DNA from: an uncultured Xanthomonas sp.
GTDB taxonomy: Bacteria > Pseudomonadota > Gammaproteobacteria > Xanthomonadales > Xanthomonadaceae
Direction: 5' to 3'
Length of the DNA: 64,000 nucleotides
NCBI GenBank assembly: GCA_943912265.1
Contig: CALTTS010000004.1
Coordinates: 1-64,000, forward strand
The notes under the pieces are model-generated. The model made no database searches. It was not told where the DNA came from and saw only the letters and a list, made by a program, of their open reading frames with translations. The position numbers and the translations under genes were made by a program. Of the stretch, positions 1 through 8,834 are shown piece after piece (positions within the stretch are counted from its first letter, which is position 1; every line of letters starts with the position of its first letter).

Positions 1-213
1 CACCATCTCCGAGCCGGCCCGCCACAGCTCGGCCACCTGCCTGACGGAGGCATCCACGTCGGCCGTGTCGGTGTTGGTCATCGACTGCACGACCACCGGC
101 TTGCCGCCGCCGACGACGACACCGCCGATGCGCACGGCGCGGGTGATGCGGCGGGGCCACGGGCCGGGCATGGCCGGCGGCGTGGGACGGGTGACGGCGT
201 CGTGGTTGTCCAT
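1..213 (-). CDS. ispG: 4-hydroxy-3-methylbut-2-enyl diphosphate synthase, N-terminal part (cut by window edge)
   Basis: Only the first 71 codons are present; the gene runs off the left edge. The reading frame starts at an ATG (complement of 211-213) and contains the IspG/GcpE N-terminal segment VVVQSMTNTDTADV, which lines the start of the TIM-barrel. IspG is a 4Fe-4S enzyme converting MEcPP to HMBPP in the non-mevalonate isoprenoid pathway; the iron-sulfur cysteines would lie outside the window. A proline-rich leader of about 20 residues precedes the conserved part. It lies 47 bp downstream of pgi on the same strand. Identification rests on this motif only. Confidence 0.85.
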   Translation of the reverse strand, partial: MDNHDAVTRPTPPAMPGPWPRRITRAVRIGGVVVGGGKPVVVQSMTNTDTADVDASVRQVAELWRAGSEMV

Positions 214-260
214 CCGGGCATTTTACCGCCGCCGCCTGCACCCCAGCAGCAGCGCGGGCG

Positions 261-1778
261 TCAGCGGCGCGCGGCGATCTCGCCGATCAGCGCGCGGGTG
301 ACCGGGTCGTCGGCCGCGCGCTCGCCGGCCAATGCCGGCAGCAAGGCGCTGGCCAGCTGCTTGCCCAGCTCGACGCCGAACTGATCGAAGGCGTTGATGC
401 CCCACACCAGCGACTGCACGTACACGCTGTGCTCGTACAGGGCGATCAGCATGCCCAGCGCGGCCGGAGTGAGCGCATCGAGCAGGATCAGCGTGCTCGG
501 CCGCCCGCCCGGATAGGCGCGGTGCGGGTCGTCACTGGCCTGGCCGTTGGCCAGCGCCTCGGTCTGCGCCAGCAGGTTGGCCAGCAGCGCTTGGTGGTTC
601 TCGATGAATGGGTCGTCGTTGCGGACGGTGCCGATGAAATCGGCCGGCACGATGCCCGTGCCCTGGTGCAGCGCCTGGAAGAAGCTGTGCTGCACGTCGG
701 TGCCCGCCCCGCCCCACCACACCGGCACGGTGTCGCCGTCCACCGGCGTGCCGTCGCGGCGCACGCGCTTGCCCAGGCTCTCCATCACCAGCTGCTGCAG
801 GTAGGCCGGCAGCAGCGCCAGACGCTGGTCGTAGGTCATCACCGCATGCGAGGCCAGGCCGAGCGCGTTGCGGTTCCAGACCTCGGTCAGGCCGTGCAGC
901 ACGGCGAGGTTGGCGTGCGCCGGCGCTTCCAGCACGTGCCGGTCCATGTCGGCGGCGCCGGCCAGCAAGGCCTCGTAGCGTTCCATGCCGATGGCCAGCG
1001 CGATCGGGAAACCCACCGCCGACCACAGCGAATAGCGCCCGCCCACCCAGTCCCACATCGGCAGCACGCGCTCGGGCGCGATGCCGAAGGCGGCCGCGGC
1101 GCGCTCCGGGTTGGCGCTGACCGCATGCAGGCGCTCGCTGCCGCCCAGCCAGCCGTGCAGGATCCGCCCGTTGAGCAGGGTTTCCTGGGTGCCGAAGGTC
1201 TTGGAGATCAGGATGCCGGCGGTATGCGCGGGGTCGAGCCCGGCCAGCGTGCGCTGGATCGCCGCGCCGTCCACGTTGGAGACGAAATGCACCCGGAACC
1301 GGCCGGGCGACGGGTCGCGCAGGGCGTCGGCGACGAACTTCGGCCCCAGGTCCGAACCGCCGATGCCGATGCTGACGATGTCGGTGACCGGGCTCTGCTC
1401 CAGCTGCCGGACCAGCCGCGCCATCCGCAGCCGCACCTCCAGCGCCTGGCGGTGCGCCGCGCGCGCGGCCGGCGCCTCGGACAGGTCCCCGCGCAGCGCG
1501 GTATGCAGCGCGGCGCGGCCTTCGGTCGGGTTGACCGTCCCGCCGTCGAACAGGGCGCGGAAGCCGCCGGCAAGGTCGGCCTTCGCGGCCAGCGCCAGCA
1601 GGGCCTGCAGCGCGGCGGCATCGTACGTCTGGCGGGAGAAGTTCAGGTACAACGGGCCGCATCGCAGGGCCAGATCGGTGGCGCGTCCCGGCTCGCGTGC
1701 GAGCAGGTCGGCGGTGTGCAGGCCGCGCAGGCGCGCGGCGTGGGTCTGGAGCGATGCGAATCCCGTATCCGAGGTCAT
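261..1778 (-). CDS. pgi: Glucose-6-phosphate isomerase
   Basis: Cytosolic enzyme interconverting glucose 6-phosphate and fructose 6-phosphate in glycolysis and gluconeogenesis. The 505-residue product carries the family signatures GIGGSDLGPKF (phosphosugar binding), GGRYSLWSAVGFPIAL and, further on, WWGGAGTDVQHSFFQ with the catalytic region. It is shorter than the roughly 550-residue enterobacterial form. The ATG at 1776-1778 overlaps the TGA of panD by four bases (ATGA), so the two are probably translationally coupled; longer upstream extensions of the frame lie inside panD and are rejected. It is the last gene of the pcnB-folK-panBCD-pgi run. Confidence 0.95.
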   Translation of the reverse strand: MTSDTGFASLQTHAARLRGLHTADLLAREPGRATDLALRCGPLYLNFSRQTYDAAALQALLALAAKADLAGGFRALFDGGTVNPTEGRAALHTALRGDLSEAPAARAAHRQALEVRLRMARLVRQLEQSPVTDIVSIGIGGSDLGPKFVADALRDPSPGRFRVHFVSNVDGAAIQRTLAGLDPAHTAGILISKTFGTQETLLNGRILHGWLGGSERLHAVSANPERAAAAFGIAPERVLPMWDWVGGRYSLWSAVGFPIALAIGMERYEALLAGAADMDRHVLEAPAHANLAVLHGLTEVWNRNALGLASHAVMTYDQRLALLPAYLQQLVMESLGKRVRRDGTPVDGDTVPVWWGGAGTDVQHSFFQALHQGTGIVPADFIGTVRNDDPFIENHQALLANLLAQTEALANGQASDDPHRAYPGGRPSTLILLDALTPAALGMLIALYEHSVYVQSLVWGINAFDQFGVELGKQLASALLPALAGERAADDPVTRALIGEIAARR

Positions 1779-2155
1779 TTTGGCTGTTCTGGGAGGGTAT
1801 GGCTGGTGCGGGTGATGGCGTTGCGCTCGTCGACGTAGACCAGCTTCGGCTCGAAAGCGTCGGCCTCGGCCTCGGTCATCCCGGCGAAGGCGGCGATGAT
1901 CACCAGGTCGCCCACGGCCACCTGGCGCGCGGCGCCGCCGTTGAGCGAGATGATGCCGCTGCCGGCGTCGGCACGGATCGCGTAGGTGACGAAGCGTGCG
2001 CCGTTGTTGACGTCCCACACGTGCACCTGCTCGGACTCGCGGATGCCCGCGGCGCGCAGCAGGGTTTCGTCGATCGCCACCGAACCTTCGTAGTTCAGTT
2101 CGGAGTGGGTCACGGTGGCACGGTGGATCTTGCCTTTGAGCAGGGTCAGTTGCAT
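1775..2155 (-). CDS. panD: Aspartate 1-decarboxylase (pyruvoyl-dependent)
   Basis: Makes beta-alanine from L-aspartate for pantothenate synthesis. The 126-residue proenzyme has the self-cleavage site Gly24-Ser25 in the context NYEGS, where Ser25 becomes the pyruvoyl cofactor, and the usual WDVNNG and ISLNGGAAR segments. Length matches the family. It follows panC after a 170-bp gap without a gene, larger than other gaps in the run, so a separate internal promoter is possible although I see only weak hexamers there. It overlaps pgi by four bases. Confidence 0.95.
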   Translation of the reverse strand: MQLTLLKGKIHRATVTHSELNYEGSVAIDETLLRAAGIRESEQVHVWDVNNGARFVTYAIRADAGSGIISLNGGAARQVAVGDLVIIAAFAGMTEAEADAFEPKLVYVDERNAITRTSHTLPEQPK

Positions 2156-2325
2156 GTTCGGTTACCGCTTTGGTTCGATGTTAGCAATGCCCGCAGGGGC
2201 TTTGCGCAGGGGAAAACGGGAAAAAGGCCGATGACCGCCAAGTTGTCCGCTCGGTGGCCGGCACGGCGCCCGGGATGTCCGCTCGGCGTCCGTCCGGGGC
2301 CTGCCGACGCAATGGGGGCGACGGC

Positions 2326-3168
2326 TCAGAATTCCAGATTGTCGATCAGGCGGGTCCTGCCGATGCGCGCGGCGGCCAGCACCACCCGCGGCCCGGTCTC
2401 GCCGCTGGCCAGGGCACCCAGGTCGGCGCGCCGCACCAGGACATAATCCACGGCGAACCCGGCCGCCTCCAGCCGCTGCCCCGCCTCGGCCTCGGCGCGC
2501 GCGTGCGGCATGCCGGCAACGCAGGCATCGCGCAGGGCCAGCAGGGTCCGGCGCAGGGCCGGTGCGGCCCGGCGCTCTTCCGGCGACAGGTACTGGTTGC
2601 GCGAACTCATCGCCAAGCCGTCGGCCTCGCGCACGATCTCGCCGCCGTGCACGTCGATGGGGAACGCCAGCTCGGCCACCATCTGCCGGATCACCGCCAG
2701 CTGCTGGTAATCCTTCTTGCCGAACGCGGCCACGTCCGGCTGCACCTGGTTGAACAGGCGCGACACCACCGTGCACACGCCGTCGAAATGGCCGGGGCGG
2801 CGCTCGCCCTCCAGCACTTCGCTGACGCCGGGCAGGTGCATCCGCATGGCCTTGTCCAGGCCGAACGGGTACATCGCCTCCACCGACGGCATCCACAGCG
2901 CGTCGCAACCGGCGGCGGCCAAGCCATCGCGGTCGGCCTCGGGGGTGCGCGGGTACTGCGCGTAGTCCTCGCTCGGCCCGAACTGGGTGGGGTTGACGAA
3001 CACGCTGGCGACCACGCGGTCGGCATGCTGCCGGGCCAGCTTCACCAGCGAGAAGTGGCCCGCGTGCAGGTTGCCCATCGTCGGCACCAGGCCGACGCGC
3101 AGCCCGTCGCGTTTCCAGCCGCGCACGCGCTCGCGCAGTGCCGACAGGTCGGTGATCAATTCGGTCAT
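2326..3168 (-). CDS. panC: Pantothenate synthetase
   Basis: Condenses pantoate and beta-alanine using ATP to make pantothenate, in the cytosol. The 280-residue product shows PTMGNLHAGH (HIGH-like nucleotide-binding motif), VFVNPTQFGPSEDY, FGKKDYQQL and the KMSKS-like MSSRNQYLS. I place the start at the ATG of MTELITDLSALRERV; the frame is open upstream but that part is low-complexity and without homology features. It lies 40 bp after panB, consistent with one transcript. Confidence 0.95.
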   Translation of the reverse strand: MTELITDLSALRERVRGWKRDGLRVGLVPTMGNLHAGHFSLVKLARQHADRVVASVFVNPTQFGPSEDYAQYPRTPEADRDGLAAAGCDALWMPSVEAMYPFGLDKAMRMHLPGVSEVLEGERRPGHFDGVCTVVSRLFNQVQPDVAAFGKKDYQQLAVIRQMVAELAFPIDVHGGEIVREADGLAMSSRNQYLSPEERRAAPALRRTLLALRDACVAGMPHARAEAEAGQRLEAAGFAVDYVLVRRADLGALASGETGPRVVLAAARIGRTRLIDNLEF

Positions 3169-3208
3169 TTCGTTTGTCCCGGGATGAAGCCTGGAAAGAC
3201 GGCGTCGA

Positions 3209-4024
<816 letters not shown>

Positions 4025-4055
4025 GAGGACATGATCGGTGGCTATGAGCCGGCCA

Positions 4056-4553
4056 TTATCGCGCCAATGGCCGCACGCCGCTCGCATCCACCCGCAACAG
4101 CGCGTCCCGCACGCTGCCCCGGCCGGGGATCCGGGCCTGCGGCGCCACCTCCGCCAGCGGCACCAGCGCGAAAGCGCGCTCGTGCAGGCGCGGGTGCGGC
4201 AGGCTCAGGCGCGGCAGGTCGAGCACGGCATCGCCGTACAGCAGCAGGTCCAAGTCGAGCGTGCGCGGCCCCCAGCGCAGCTCCTTCGCCCGGTCGCGCC
4301 CGGCGTCGCGTTCGATGGCGAGCAGGCCGTCGAGCAGGTCCAGCGGCGCCAGCGCGGTTTCGACCAGCGCCGCCGCGTTGACGAAATCCGCCTGCGCGAC
4401 GCCGCCCCAGGCCGGCGTGAGGTAGCGCCCGGACACCCGCAGCACGCGCGTGCCGGGCAAGGCGGCGATGGCGCGGAGGGCCGCGTCGAACGTGGCCGGC
4501 ACGTCGCCGACGTTGCCGCCCAGGCCGATACAGGCCTGCACCGGCGCGTTCAC
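4056..4553 (-). CDS. folK: 2-amino-4-hydroxy-6-hydroxymethyldihydropteridine pyrophosphokinase
   Basis: Transfers pyrophosphate from ATP to 6-hydroxymethyl-7,8-dihydropterin in folate synthesis. The 165-residue product begins with the HPPK pattern CIGLGGNVGDV and contains RWGPRTLDLDLLLYGD, the signature with metal-binding aspartates, followed by PHPRLHERAFAL. I choose the GTG at 4551-4553 because it overlaps the pcnB stop in a GTGA arrangement and leaves a normal family length. Upstream in-frame codons are inside the arginine-rich tail of pcnB. Confidence 0.93.
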   Translation of the reverse strand: MNAPVQACIGLGGNVGDVPATFDAALRAIAALPGTRVLRVSGRYLTPAWGGVAQADFVNAAALVETALAPLDLLDGLLAIERDAGRDRAKELRWGPRTLDLDLLLYGDAVLDLPRLSLPHPRLHERAFALVPLAEVAPQARIPGRGSVRDALLRVDASGVRPLAR

Positions 4554-5950
4554 TCCGCCGATGCCGAACCGGTCCGGCGGCGCCGACGCCGGCGCTTGCG
4601 CGGGGCCGAGTCCGGCTCGCCCTCGCCGGCCACGGCGCGGGAAGCCTCCAGCGTGGCCGCCAGCTCGTCGCCCGACTGGCGCTGCGCATCGCGCCAGAAG
4701 GCCACGTCGGCGGCGTGCTCGTCGGAGGCGGCCAGCCGCAGGTTGAGGAAGTCGAACGCCGCGCGGAACCGCGGATGGGCCAGCATGCGGAACACGCGCT
4801 TGCGCTGGCGGGTGGCGAAGCGCGACTGCAGCAGCCAGATTTCCTGCATCGGCTGGGAGAACCGCCGCGGCAGCGCCACCGTGGACAGCTGGCGCAGGGT
4901 GACCTGATCGGCCGCCCGCCGCTGTGCCTCCTCCAGCTGCATGCCGCGCGCCTGCAGGCCCATCAGGGCGCGGCAATAGGCCGGCCACAGCAGCAGCGCG
5001 AACAGGAAGGCCGGCGACACCGGCTCGTCGCGGGCCACCCGCTCGTCGGTGCTGCGCAGGCCGGCGATCACCACCTTGCGCAGGGCACCGCTGCGGTTAG
5101 ACGCGAGCGCCGCGGCCGATTCCGGCAGCAGCGCGCCGAGCAGGCCGTGCCGCTCCAGTCCCTCGAAACTCGCCACGCCGTGGCCGGACAGGAACAGCTT
5201 GAGGATTTCCTCGAACAGGCGGGCCGGCGCGGCCTCGGACAGCAGGTGCGCCAGCTGCGGGATCGGCGCGGCGGTGGCCGGGGCGATGTCGAAGCCCAGC
5301 TTGGCCGCCAGCCGCACCGCGCGCAGCATCCGCACCGGGTCCTCGCGGTAGCGCCGCTCGGGGTCGCCGATCAGGCGCAGCACCCGCGCCTGCACGTCGC
5401 GGAAACCGCCCACGTAATCGCGGATGGAGAAGTCCTCGATCGCGTAGTACAGCGCATTGGCGGTGAAGTCGCGGCGCACCGCGTCGTCCTCGATGCTGCC
5501 GTACACGTTGTCGCGGACGAGGCGGCCGTTGTCCAGCTCGCGGTCGCCGCTGCCGTCGTCGCTGTTGGCGCGGAAGGTGGCCACCTCGATGATCTCGTGG
5601 CCGAACACCACGTGCGCCAGGCGGAAGCGGCGGCCGATCAGGCGGCAGTTGCGGAACAGCGCCCGCACCTGCTCCGGCGTGGCGCTGGTGGCCACGTCGA
5701 AGTCCTTGGGCGGTTGCGCCACCAGCAGGTCGCGCACGGCACCGCCGACCAGGCAGGCTTCGAAGCCGGCTTCGCGCAGGCGGTACAGCACGCGCAGGGC
5801 GTTCGGGCTGATGTCCCGGCGGGAGATCGGGTGCTGCTCGCGCGGGATGACCTGCAGCGCGGGCGTCGGGGTTTCTTGCGTTTCGATGATGGCGTTTCCG
5901 TGTTCGGGCCAGATGCGGCGCCGGGCTTGCCGACCGGGTTCAAGCTCCAT
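4550..5950 (-). CDS. pcnB: Poly(A) polymerase I
   Basis: Class II nucleotidyltransferase that adds 3' poly(A) tails and promotes RNA decay. The 466-residue protein has the head motif LVGGAVRDLL followed by KDFDVAT, the two metal-binding aspartates, then RRDFTANALYY and RYREDPVRMLRAVRLAAKL, all typical of PcnB. The C-terminus is a basic run of arginines and lysines ending RRTGSASAE, as in xanthomonad PcnB. The proposed ATG at 5948-5950 is the only ATG ahead of the conserved part, and it overlaps the -10 box of the oppositely oriented tRNA-Glu promoter. First gene of the pcnB-folK-panBCD-pgi run. Confidence 0.93.
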   Translation of the reverse strand: MELEPGRQARRRIWPEHGNAIIETQETPTPALQVIPREQHPISRRDISPNALRVLYRLREAGFEACLVGGAVRDLLVAQPPKDFDVATSATPEQVRALFRNCRLIGRRFRLAHVVFGHEIIEVATFRANSDDGSGDRELDNGRLVRDNVYGSIEDDAVRRDFTANALYYAIEDFSIRDYVGGFRDVQARVLRLIGDPERRYREDPVRMLRAVRLAAKLGFDIAPATAAPIPQLAHLLSEAAPARLFEEILKLFLSGHGVASFEGLERHGLLGALLPESAAALASNRSGALRKVVIAGLRSTDERVARDEPVSPAFLFALLLWPAYCRALMGLQARGMQLEEAQRRAADQVTLRQLSTVALPRRFSQPMQEIWLLQSRFATRQRKRVFRMLAHPRFRAAFDFLNLRLAASDEHAADVAFWRDAQRQSGDELAATLEASRAVAGEGEPDSAPRKRRRRRRRTGSASAE

Positions 5951-5955
5951 ATACT
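5927..5955 (+). promoter_or_regulatory. sigma-70 promoter of tRNA-Glu
   Basis: TTGCCG at 5927-5932 and TATACT at 5950-5955 are separated by 17 bp, close to the consensus, and point at tRNA-Glu starting 33 bp downstream. The -10 box shares a base with the start codon of pcnB on the other strand. Confidence 0.75.
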
Positions 5956-5987
5956 AGCGCGCCTCGCAACGTTGCAGCGACACCAAC

Positions 5988-6063
5988 GCTCCCTTCGTCT
6001 AGTGGTCCAGGACGTGGCCCTCTCAAGGCTAAAACAGGGGTTCGAGTCCCCTAGGGAGCGCCA
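5988..6063 (+). tRNA. tRNA-Glu (CTC)
   Basis: Seventy-six bases folding as a cloverleaf: acceptor GCTCCCT pairs with AGGGAGC, the anticodon loop CTCTCAA (6020-6026) reads CTC, the T-arm contains GGTTCGAGTCC, and CCA is encoded at 6061-6063. It has its own promoter and is followed by an intrinsic terminator, so it is a monocistronic gene. Confidence 0.96.
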
Positions 6064-6089
6064 ACTGCAGTCTGCGATGATCGGAAAAG

Positions 6090-6110
6090 CCCCGCGAACG
6101 CGGGGTTTTT
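6090..6110 (+). terminator. Intrinsic terminator of tRNA-Glu
   Basis: CCCCGCG, a two-base loop, CGCGGGG and five T residues; the stem is perfect over 7 bp. It lies 26 bp after the tRNA. Confidence 0.85.
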
Positions 6111-6211
6111 CGTTTGTGCGCCACGCACCGCAACGGCACCGGTGGCGCGCATCGGCCTCCCCTGCCGCCGGCTGGCACTAGAATGCCCCGGCTCCATCGC
6201 CGGAACCCGTC

Positions 6212-6535
6212 ATGCCCTTCGTCGTCACCGAAAACTGCATCAAGTGCAAGTACACCGACTGCGTGGAAGTCTGCCCGGTGGACTGCTTCCACGCCGGCCC
6301 TAACTTCCTCGTCATCGACCCGGACGAGTGCATCGACTGCACGCTGTGCGAGCCGGAATGCCCGGCCAACGCGATCTACCCGGAGGACGACGTGCCGGCC
6401 GGACAGGAAGGTTTCGTCGCACTCAACGCGGAACTGGCCAGGGCCTGGCCGGTTCTGACCACGCGCCAGGACCCGCTGCCGGACGCGGCCGAGTGGGACG
6501 GCAAGCCGGGCAAGCTGCCCCTGCTCGAACGCTGA
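6212..6535 (+). CDS. fdxA: Seven-iron ferredoxin FdxA
   Basis: Small soluble electron carrier with one 3Fe-4S and one 4Fe-4S cluster. The 107-residue product has the cysteine set CIKCKYTDCVEVCPVDCF and, after about 20 residues, CIDCTLCEPECP, followed by the usual C-terminal alpha-helical extension. Length equals that of Azotobacter and Pseudomonas FdxA. A TAGAAT -10-like box is at 6179-6184 without a clear -35. It stands alone between the tRNA-Glu terminator and a convergent lipoprotein gene. Confidence 0.93.
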   Translation: MPFVVTENCIKCKYTDCVEVCPVDCFHAGPNFLVIDPDECIDCTLCEPECPANAIYPEDDVPAGQEGFVALNAELARAWPVLTTRQDPLPDAAEWDGKPGKLPLLER

Positions 6536-6561
6536 GTCGCCGGGCGGCGCACCGATGCGAA

Positions 6562-6583
6562 AACGGGCGCCGAGGCGCCCGTT
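6562..6583. terminator. Convergent hairpin between fdxA and the lipoprotein gene
   Basis: Perfect 10-bp inverted repeat AACGGGCGCC / GGCGCCCGTT with a two-base centre, 26 bp after fdxA and 23 bp after the stop of the opposite gene. The T-tract is short on both sides, so termination strength is uncertain. Confidence 0.55.
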
Positions 6584-6606
6584 CCGCTTTCCGGCGACGG
6601 TGGCCG

Positions 6607-7128
6607 TCAGTTGGCCGCCAGCCTGCCCTTGAGTTCGGCGATCAGCCGGCTCGCCGCCGCACCGGTGGCGGCCACGCCGCGCGCGTCCACCGCGGACACG
6701 TAGGCGCCCGCATCGGTGGCGGCCACGCGGACCAGGAACTTCTCGCCACCGTAGCTGACGTCGTAGGCGCCCAGCAGCTTGGCGCTGCTGTCGACGACCA
6801 GGCCATCGACCGAGGCCAGCGCCGTGCCGACCTTGTCGAAGGTCGCGTCCTTGCCGCCGGCGACGGCGAACCCGTTGGCCGATGCCGCAGCCGCAGCCGG
6901 CTGCGCGCGGCCCTGCGCGGAAGCCAGGGTCGGCACCTGCAGCGCGCCGGTGGTGTCGGGCTGGGTGAGGTCCGGCGGCACTTCCAGCGGACGCATGTCC
7001 GGGCTCAGCGCGTAATCGCCCTTCGGGCCCTTCTTGTGGAACCAGCTGCACCCCGTGGCCGTGCCGGCGACGACGAGCGCCGCCAAGGCCAACGACAACG
7101 CGCGCGTCGGTGAAACGTGTGAACGCAT
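6607..7128 (-). CDS. Outer-membrane lipoprotein, BamC/NlpB-like
   Basis: A 173-residue protein with a lipoprotein signal peptide ending ATGC, Cys27 being the likely acylation site. The mature part starts SWFHKKGPKGDYALSPDMRPLEVPPDL, a segment resembling the N-terminal region of BamC, an accessory of the outer-membrane beta-barrel assembly machine. It is shorter than E. coli BamC (about 344 residues), so it would hold one C-terminal domain rather than two. A good AGGAGA ribosome-binding site precedes the ATG. It follows dapA by 19 bp on the same strand, the same dapA-bamC order as in E. coli, which supports the assignment. Confidence 0.7.
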   Translation of the reverse strand: MRSHVSPTRALSLALAALVVAGTATGCSWFHKKGPKGDYALSPDMRPLEVPPDLTQPDTTGALQVPTLASAQGRAQPAAAAASANGFAVAGGKDATFDKVGTALASVDGLVVDSSAKLLGAYDVSYGGEKFLVRVAATDAGAYVSAVDARGVAATGAAASRLIAELKGRLAAN

Positions 7129-7147
7129 GGGACTTCTCCTGTGGTGT

Positions 7148-8056
7148 TCAGGCCGCGCGAGGTTCGCGGGCAGATGGCATTTCGAGGGCGCGCGCCGCGG
7201 CGACGAGTTCGTCGGCGAGCGCGTGATGGGCTTGCGAGAGCGGCAACAGCGGCAGGCGCAGGCCCTCGCCGATGCCGGCGCGCTGCAGCAGGGCCTTGAC
7301 CGGGATCGGGTTCGGCTCCAGGCCGAGGAATTCGACGAAGGGGCGCAGCCGCGCCTGCCACGACTCGGCGGCGGCACGGTCGCCGGCGTGCGCGGCATCG
7401 CACAGCTGGCGGAAGGCGGACGGCAGCAGGTTGGAGCCGACCGACACCAGCCCGTCGGCGCCGGCCAGCATCGCCCGCATGCCGGTGCCGTCGTCGCCGC
7501 CGAGCACGGCGAAACCGTCGGATTTCAGCGCCAGCAGCGCATCCATCCGTTCCGGCTCGGGCCGCGCCTCCTTGATGGCGACGATGCGCGGATGCACGGC
7601 CAGCCGCGCGACGGTTTCGGGCAGCAGGTCGCTGCCGGTGCGCGCCGGCACGTTGTAGAGCACGACCGGCAACCCGCCGCGTTCGGCCACGTCGAGGTAA
7701 TGTGCGAGCATCCCGGCCTGGGTGGGACGCACGTACGGCGGCACCACCACCAGCGCCGCGTCGGCGCCGCGGGCCGCCGCGCGCCGGGTCAGCGCCACGG
7801 TCTTGGCCGTGGCCGACAGGCCGGTACCGGCCAGCACGGGGATGCGGCCGTCGACGAAGGCCACCGCCTCGTCCAGCAGGCGGTCGTATTCGTCCTCGTC
7901 CAGCGCCGCCGCCTCGCCGGTGGAACCGGCCACCACGACGGCCTGCACGCCGCCGTCGAGCTGGCGCTGCAGCAGGCGCCGCAGGGCCTCGCGGTCGAGC
8001 GCGCCGGAGGCGGTGAACGGGGTGGCCAGTGCCGTGATGATGCCGGAAAGGCGCAA
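7148..8056 (-). CDS. dapA: 4-hydroxy-tetrahydrodipicolinate synthase
   Basis: First step of the diaminopimelate/lysine branch: condenses pyruvate with aspartate semialdehyde. The 302-residue TIM-barrel has AGSTGEAAAL, VVPPYVRPTQ, the catalytic Tyr in VVLYNVPARTG and the Schiff-base Lys in IVAIKEA. The conserved part begins at LSGIITALATPF; the only suitable start is a TTG at 8054-8056, and no ATG or GTG occurs between it and the predicted transcription start near 8121. No clear Shine-Dalgarno is visible, so initiation may be weak. Its promoter overlaps that of the divergent gcvR-like gene. Confidence 0.9.
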   Translation of the reverse strand: MRLSGIITALATPFTASGALDREALRRLLQRQLDGGVQAVVVAGSTGEAAALDEDEYDRLLDEAVAFVDGRIPVLAGTGLSATAKTVALTRRAAARGADAALVVVPPYVRPTQAGMLAHYLDVAERGGLPVVLYNVPARTGSDLLPETVARLAVHPRIVAIKEARPEPERMDALLALKSDGFAVLGGDDGTGMRAMLAGADGLVSVGSNLLPSAFRQLCDAAHAGDRAAAESWQARLRPFVEFLGLEPNPIPVKALLQRAGIGEGLRLPLLPLSQAHHALADELVAAARALEMPSAREPRAA

Positions 8057-8127
8057 GGGCGGGTGCTCGCGGAAAGGCGGAAAACGCGGGCCGGCACGTG
8101 CCGGGACGGACGGCGGGCGGCCACGGC

Positions 8128-8164
8128 ATGTTACTTGCGGCCGGAAAGCACGGGCAAGTATGCT
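8128..8164. promoter_or_regulatory. Overlapping divergent promoters of dapA and the gcvR-like gene
   Basis: For dapA (minus): -35 TTGCCC (complement of 8152-8157) and -10 TAACAT (complement of 8128-8133), 18-bp spacer. For the gcvR-like gene (plus): -35 TTGCGG at 8135-8140 and -10 TATGCT at 8159-8164, 18-bp spacer. Each -35 lies within the other promoter's spacer. Confidence 0.5.
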
Positions 8165-8211
8165 GGACGCCAGCCCCGCGCCCTGCCGGGGCGCCATTCA
8201 GACAGAGTGCA

Positions 8212-8787
8212 ATGCCGGAAGCCCCTTTGACCGATACCACGCCCCGGCCTTCGCCGACCGAGAACCATCTGCTGATCAACGCCTACACGACGCACCCGGA
8301 ATCGCCGCTGCTCGCGGTGACCCGCCGGATCGCCGATTCCGGCTGCAACCTCGTCGATGCCCGCCTGGCCACCGTCGGCCGCGACGTCTCGGTGACCACG
8401 CTGGCCACCGGCTCCTGGGATTCGGTGGCCAAGCTGGAGGCGATGCTGACCCGGCTGGAGCGCGACGAGGGCCTGAAGCTGGTGTGGTATCGCACCGGCG
8501 CCAAGCAGGTGCAGTCCAACCTGCTGCCCTACATCGTCGAGGTGGTGGCGGCCGACAAGCCGGGCATCCTGTTCCAGCTGGCCGACTTCTTCGACCGCCA
8601 GGGCATCACCATCGAAAGCCTGCAGAGCACCCGCTACCGCGCGATGCAGACCGGTGCGGAGATGTTCTCGGCGCAGATCACCATCGGCGTGCCGGCGAAC
8701 ATGCACATCGCCGCGCTGCGCGACGATTTCCTCGAATTCTGCGACCACCTGAACCTGGACGCGATCATGGACCCGATGAAGTTCTGA
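8212..8787 (+). CDS. gcvR: ACT-domain regulator, glycine cleavage repressor GcvR-like
   Basis: A 191-residue protein built of two ACT domains: the first around residues 18-85, beginning LLINAYTTHPESPLLAVTRRI, the second around 105-175, beginning YIVEVVAADKPGILFQLADFF. This layout is that of GcvR, which in E. coli binds glycine and modulates GcvA. It has no DNA-binding domain, so a partner regulator would be needed. It starts the run with bcp (47 bp gap) and the PhoH gene. The chosen ATG follows the predicted promoter; an earlier in-frame ATG would lie upstream of that promoter. Confidence 0.8.
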   Translation: MPEAPLTDTTPRPSPTENHLLINAYTTHPESPLLAVTRRIADSGCNLVDARLATVGRDVSVTTLATGSWDSVAKLEAMLTRLERDEGLKLVWYRTGAKQVQSNLLPYIVEVVAADKPGILFQLADFFDRQGITIESLQSTRYRAMQTGAEMFSAQITIGVPANMHIAALRDDFLEFCDHLNLDAIMDPMKF

Positions 8788-8834
8788 GGACGCCGCAAGG
8801 CAACGCAGCCGGGCAAGCCGGCGAAGGGGACGCG

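Noticed and set aside
8098..8211. Longer N-terminus for the gcvR-like protein starting at 8098
   Set aside because: That start is upstream of the predicted promoter and the added residues are low-complexity; the ATG at 8212 gives the normal ACT-ACT length.
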